Of a stretch of DNA of 6,092 nt, positions 4,290 to 6,092 are shown in pieces. Below the pieces are notes generated by a model. It did no database searches. It had not been told where the DNA came from and saw only the letters and a program-made list of their open reading frames with translations. This DNA comes from an uncultured Amylibacter sp. (GTDB lineage: Bacteria > Pseudomonadota > Alphaproteobacteria > Rhodobacterales > Rhodobacteraceae), in NCBI GenBank assembly GCA_937944065.1, contig CALDZS010000075.1, forward strand, positions 1 through 6,092, in the 5' to 3' direction. Position 1 is the first letter of the stretch. Each line of letters starts with the position of its first letter. A program made the translations under genes and the position numbers.

Positions 4290-6092
4290 ATGGAACAAAT
4301 ACTCCTATTTGCACCCCTCGTTGGGGCATTGATCTGCGGCTTTGGCCATCGGATTATTGGCGAGAAGCCTGCGATGATGGTCGCGACAGGGATGTTGTTC
4401 CTGTCCGCCATCCTATCATGGGTCGCTTTCCTAACCTTCCACGGCAATGACCATGTTATCCCGTTGATGCGTTGGGTCGAAAGCGGCACGTTAAGTACTG
4501 ATTGGGCGATCCGTGTCGACCGTCTGACAGTGATTATGTTGATTGTTATCACCACAGTTTCATCGCTGGTTCACCTTTATTCATGGGGTTACATGGCGAA
4601 TGACCCGCAGTGGAAAGAAGGCGAGAGTTATAAACCGCGCTTCTTCGCATATCTTTCTTTCTTTACATGGGCGATGTTGATGTTGGTAACGGCTGACAAC
4701 TTGCTACAATTGTTCTTTGGATGGGAAGGCGTGGGCGTCGCATCTTACCTGTTGATCGGTTTCTATTACCGTAAACCATCTGCCAATGCTGCGGCGATCA
4801 AAGCGTTTGTTGTAAACCGTGTGGGTGATTTTGGATTTGCCCTTGGTATTTTCGGTCTGTTCTATTTCAGCGACAGCATCAATTTTGAGCAAATCCTTGA
4901 TCCGCATAATGCCGAAAACATATCGAAACAAACCATGCGCTTCCTCAGTTGGGATGTGAACGCACTAGAGATTATCACGCTGCTATTGTTCATCGGTGCC
5001 ATGGGTAAATCAGCCCAACTGATGTTACACACATGGTTGCCTGACGCGATGGAAGGCCCGACGCCTGTGTCCGCCCTGATCCACGCCGCTACCATGGTTA
5101 CTGCCGGTGTCTTCATGGTGTGCCGCTTGTCGCCGCTTTTGGAATACGCAACATTCACACCGAATTTCATTATCGTTATCGGCGGCATGACAGCGTTCTT
5201 TGCTGCCACTGTTGGATTGGTTCAAAACGATATTAAACGTGTGATTGCCTATTCAACCTGTTCACAGCTTGGCTACATGTTTGTGGCGGCTGGTGTCGGT
5301 GCTTACGGCGCCGCGATGTTCCACCTGTTCACACACGCATTTTTCAAAGCGATGTTGTTCTTGGGCGCGGGTTCCGTGATCCACGCGATGCATCACGAAC
5401 AAGACATGCGCAATTACGGTAATCTGCGTAAGAAGATCCCGTACACATTCGCGGCCATGATGATTGGTACACTTGCAATCACTGGGGTTGGCATTCCGCT
5501 GACCCATATTGGTTTTGCTGGCTTTCTGTCCAAAGATGCGATCATTGAGAGCGCTTATGCGGGCGGCAATGGCCCTGCGCAATTCGCGTTCGTTCTGTTG
5601 GTTCTGGCCGCTGCAATGACCAGTTTCTATTCCTGGCGTCTGATTTTCATGACGTTCTATGGCAAAGAGCGCGGTGACGCGCATACCCATGAACACGCGC
5701 ATGAAAGCCCGTTGAATATGATCATCCCTTTGGGTGTTTTGGCATTGGGTGCGATTTTTGCAGGTATGATTTGGTACGAAGATTTCTTTGGTCATCATTA
5801 CCAAGAGTTCTTCGGGGCTTCGGTCTATGAAAACCACGACACCAATCATGTTGTGCATGATGCGCATAACGTGCCGAACTGGGTGAAAGTATCCCCCTTC
5901 ATCGCAATGCTATCAGGGTTCATTCTGGCGTGGATCATGTATATCTGGAAAACAGATGCACCTGCGGCCTTGGCCAAACAACAACGCGGTCTTTATGCGT
6001 TCTTGCTGAACAAATGGTACTTTGATGAACTTTATGATTTGATCTTCGTACGCCCTGCCAAATGGCTAGGAACCTTCCTGTGGAAACGCGGT
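4290..6092 (+). CDS. nuoL: NADH-quinone oxidoreductase subunit L (NuoL), 3' end outside window
   Basis: NuoL (ND5 family, related to Mrp antiporter subunits) is the distal proton-pumping subunit of the membrane arm. The window holds 601 codons in an unbroken frame running off the right edge. The family is about 700 residues in this group, so around 100 are missing. The pumping residues known from E. coli are recognisable: E146 in FFGWEGVGVASYL, R177 and D180 in VVNRVGDFGFALG, K240 in GAMGKSAQLMLHTWLPDAME, H265 in PVSALIHAATMVTAGVFM, K353 in FTHAFFKAMLFLGAGSVIH, and K415-D416 in GFAGFLSKDAIIES. VQNDIKRVIAYSTCSQLGYM (311-330) is the antiporter-like core. A polar loop at about 461-472 contains HTHEHAH, and a second His-containing loop spans about 502-526. 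NKWYFDELYDLIFVRP (575-590) marks the beginning of the long lateral helix, so the window ends inside or near it. The gene is intact as far as visible. Confidence 0.98.
   Translation, partial: MEQILLFAPLVGALICGFGHRIIGEKPAMMVATGMLFLSAILSWVAFLTFHGNDHVIPLMRWVESGTLSTDWAIRVDRLTVIMLIVITTVSSLVHLYSWGYMANDPQWKEGESYKPRFFAYLSFFTWAMLMLVTADNLLQLFFGWEGVGVASYLLIGFYYRKPSANAAAIKAFVVNRVGDFGFALGIFGLFYFSDSINFEQILDPHNAENISKQTMRFLSWDVNALEIITLLLFIGAMGKSAQLMLHTWLPDAMEGPTPVSALIHAATMVTAGVFMVCRLSPLLEYATFTPNFIIVIGGMTAFFAATVGLVQNDIKRVIAYSTCSQLGYMFVAAGVGAYGAAMFHLFTHAFFKAMLFLGAGSVIHAMHHEQDMRNYGNLRKKIPYTFAAMMIGTLAITGVGIPLTHIGFAGFLSKDAIIESAYAGGNGPAQFAFVLLVLAAAMTSFYSWRLIFMTFYGKERGDAHTHEHAHESPLNMIIPLGVLALGAIFAGMIWYEDFFGHHYQEFFGASVYENHDTNHVVHDAHNVPNWVKVSPFIAMLSGFILAWIMYIWKTDAPAALAKQQRGLYAFLLNKWYFDELYDLIFVRPAKWLGTFLWKRG

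Noticed and set aside
5262..5867. Long reverse-strand reading frame of 201 codons antisense to nuoL
   Set aside because: It lies wholly inside the strongly conserved nuoL frame. It lacks a recognisable domain and has a composition (rich in H, R, Q, N) typical of an antisense shadow. No convincing separate gene.

Overview
This window is an internal piece of a nuo operon, which encodes the proton-pumping NADH:quinone oxidoreductase (respiratory complex I). All genes are on the + strand. The order is nuoG (3' part only), nuoH, a gene for a small secreted protein I do not recognise, nuoI, nuoJ, nuoK and nuoL (5' part only, open at the right edge). Gaps between genes are 21 nt or less and two junctions overlap, so the genes are almost certainly co-transcribed. 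The promoter and terminator must lie outside the window.

The organism is most likely an alphaproteobacterium, probably of the Rhodobacterales/Roseobacter type. NuoH, NuoI and NuoL read like the alphaproteobacterial/mitochondrial form. NuoI has the short 163-residue form, NuoK is 101 residues, and NuoL has the GIPLTHIGFAGFLSKDAI stretch and a His-rich loop. From memory, nuo/nqo clusters of Paracoccus and Rhodobacter also carry unidentified reading frames between core genes, as seen here. Base composition looks moderate by eye, with heavy use of TTG for leucine, which points to one of the less GC-rich marine members. The taxonomic call is inference.

Layout: 1-1185 is the C-terminal part of NuoG, a peripheral-arm subunit. 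1196-2254 is NuoH, which joins the arms and forms part of the quinone site. 2262-2843 is the unknown exported protein. 2843-3334 is NuoI, carrying clusters N6a/N6b. 3356-3979 is NuoJ and 3976-4281 is NuoK, both membrane-arm subunits. 4290-6092 is the first 601 codons of NuoL, the distal antiporter-like subunit. In the complex, electrons pass through the NuoG and NuoI iron-sulfur centres to quinone at the NuoH junction, and the charged residues of NuoH/J/K/L couple this to proton pumping.

The only non-textbook element is the 193-residue protein between nuoH and nuoI. It has a signal peptide and exactly four cysteines in two matching C-x-E-x-K-x3-C units (CX7C). This spacing recalls disulfide-bridged Sel1-like repeat proteins. 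Its gene starts just after nuoH, across a curious three-codon ATG-TCA-TCA-TGA reading frame, and ends overlapping the nuoI start codon. The rest of the window is ordinary, well-conserved core metabolism. There is no mobile element, CRISPR array, RNA gene or gene-free stretch longer than 21 nt.
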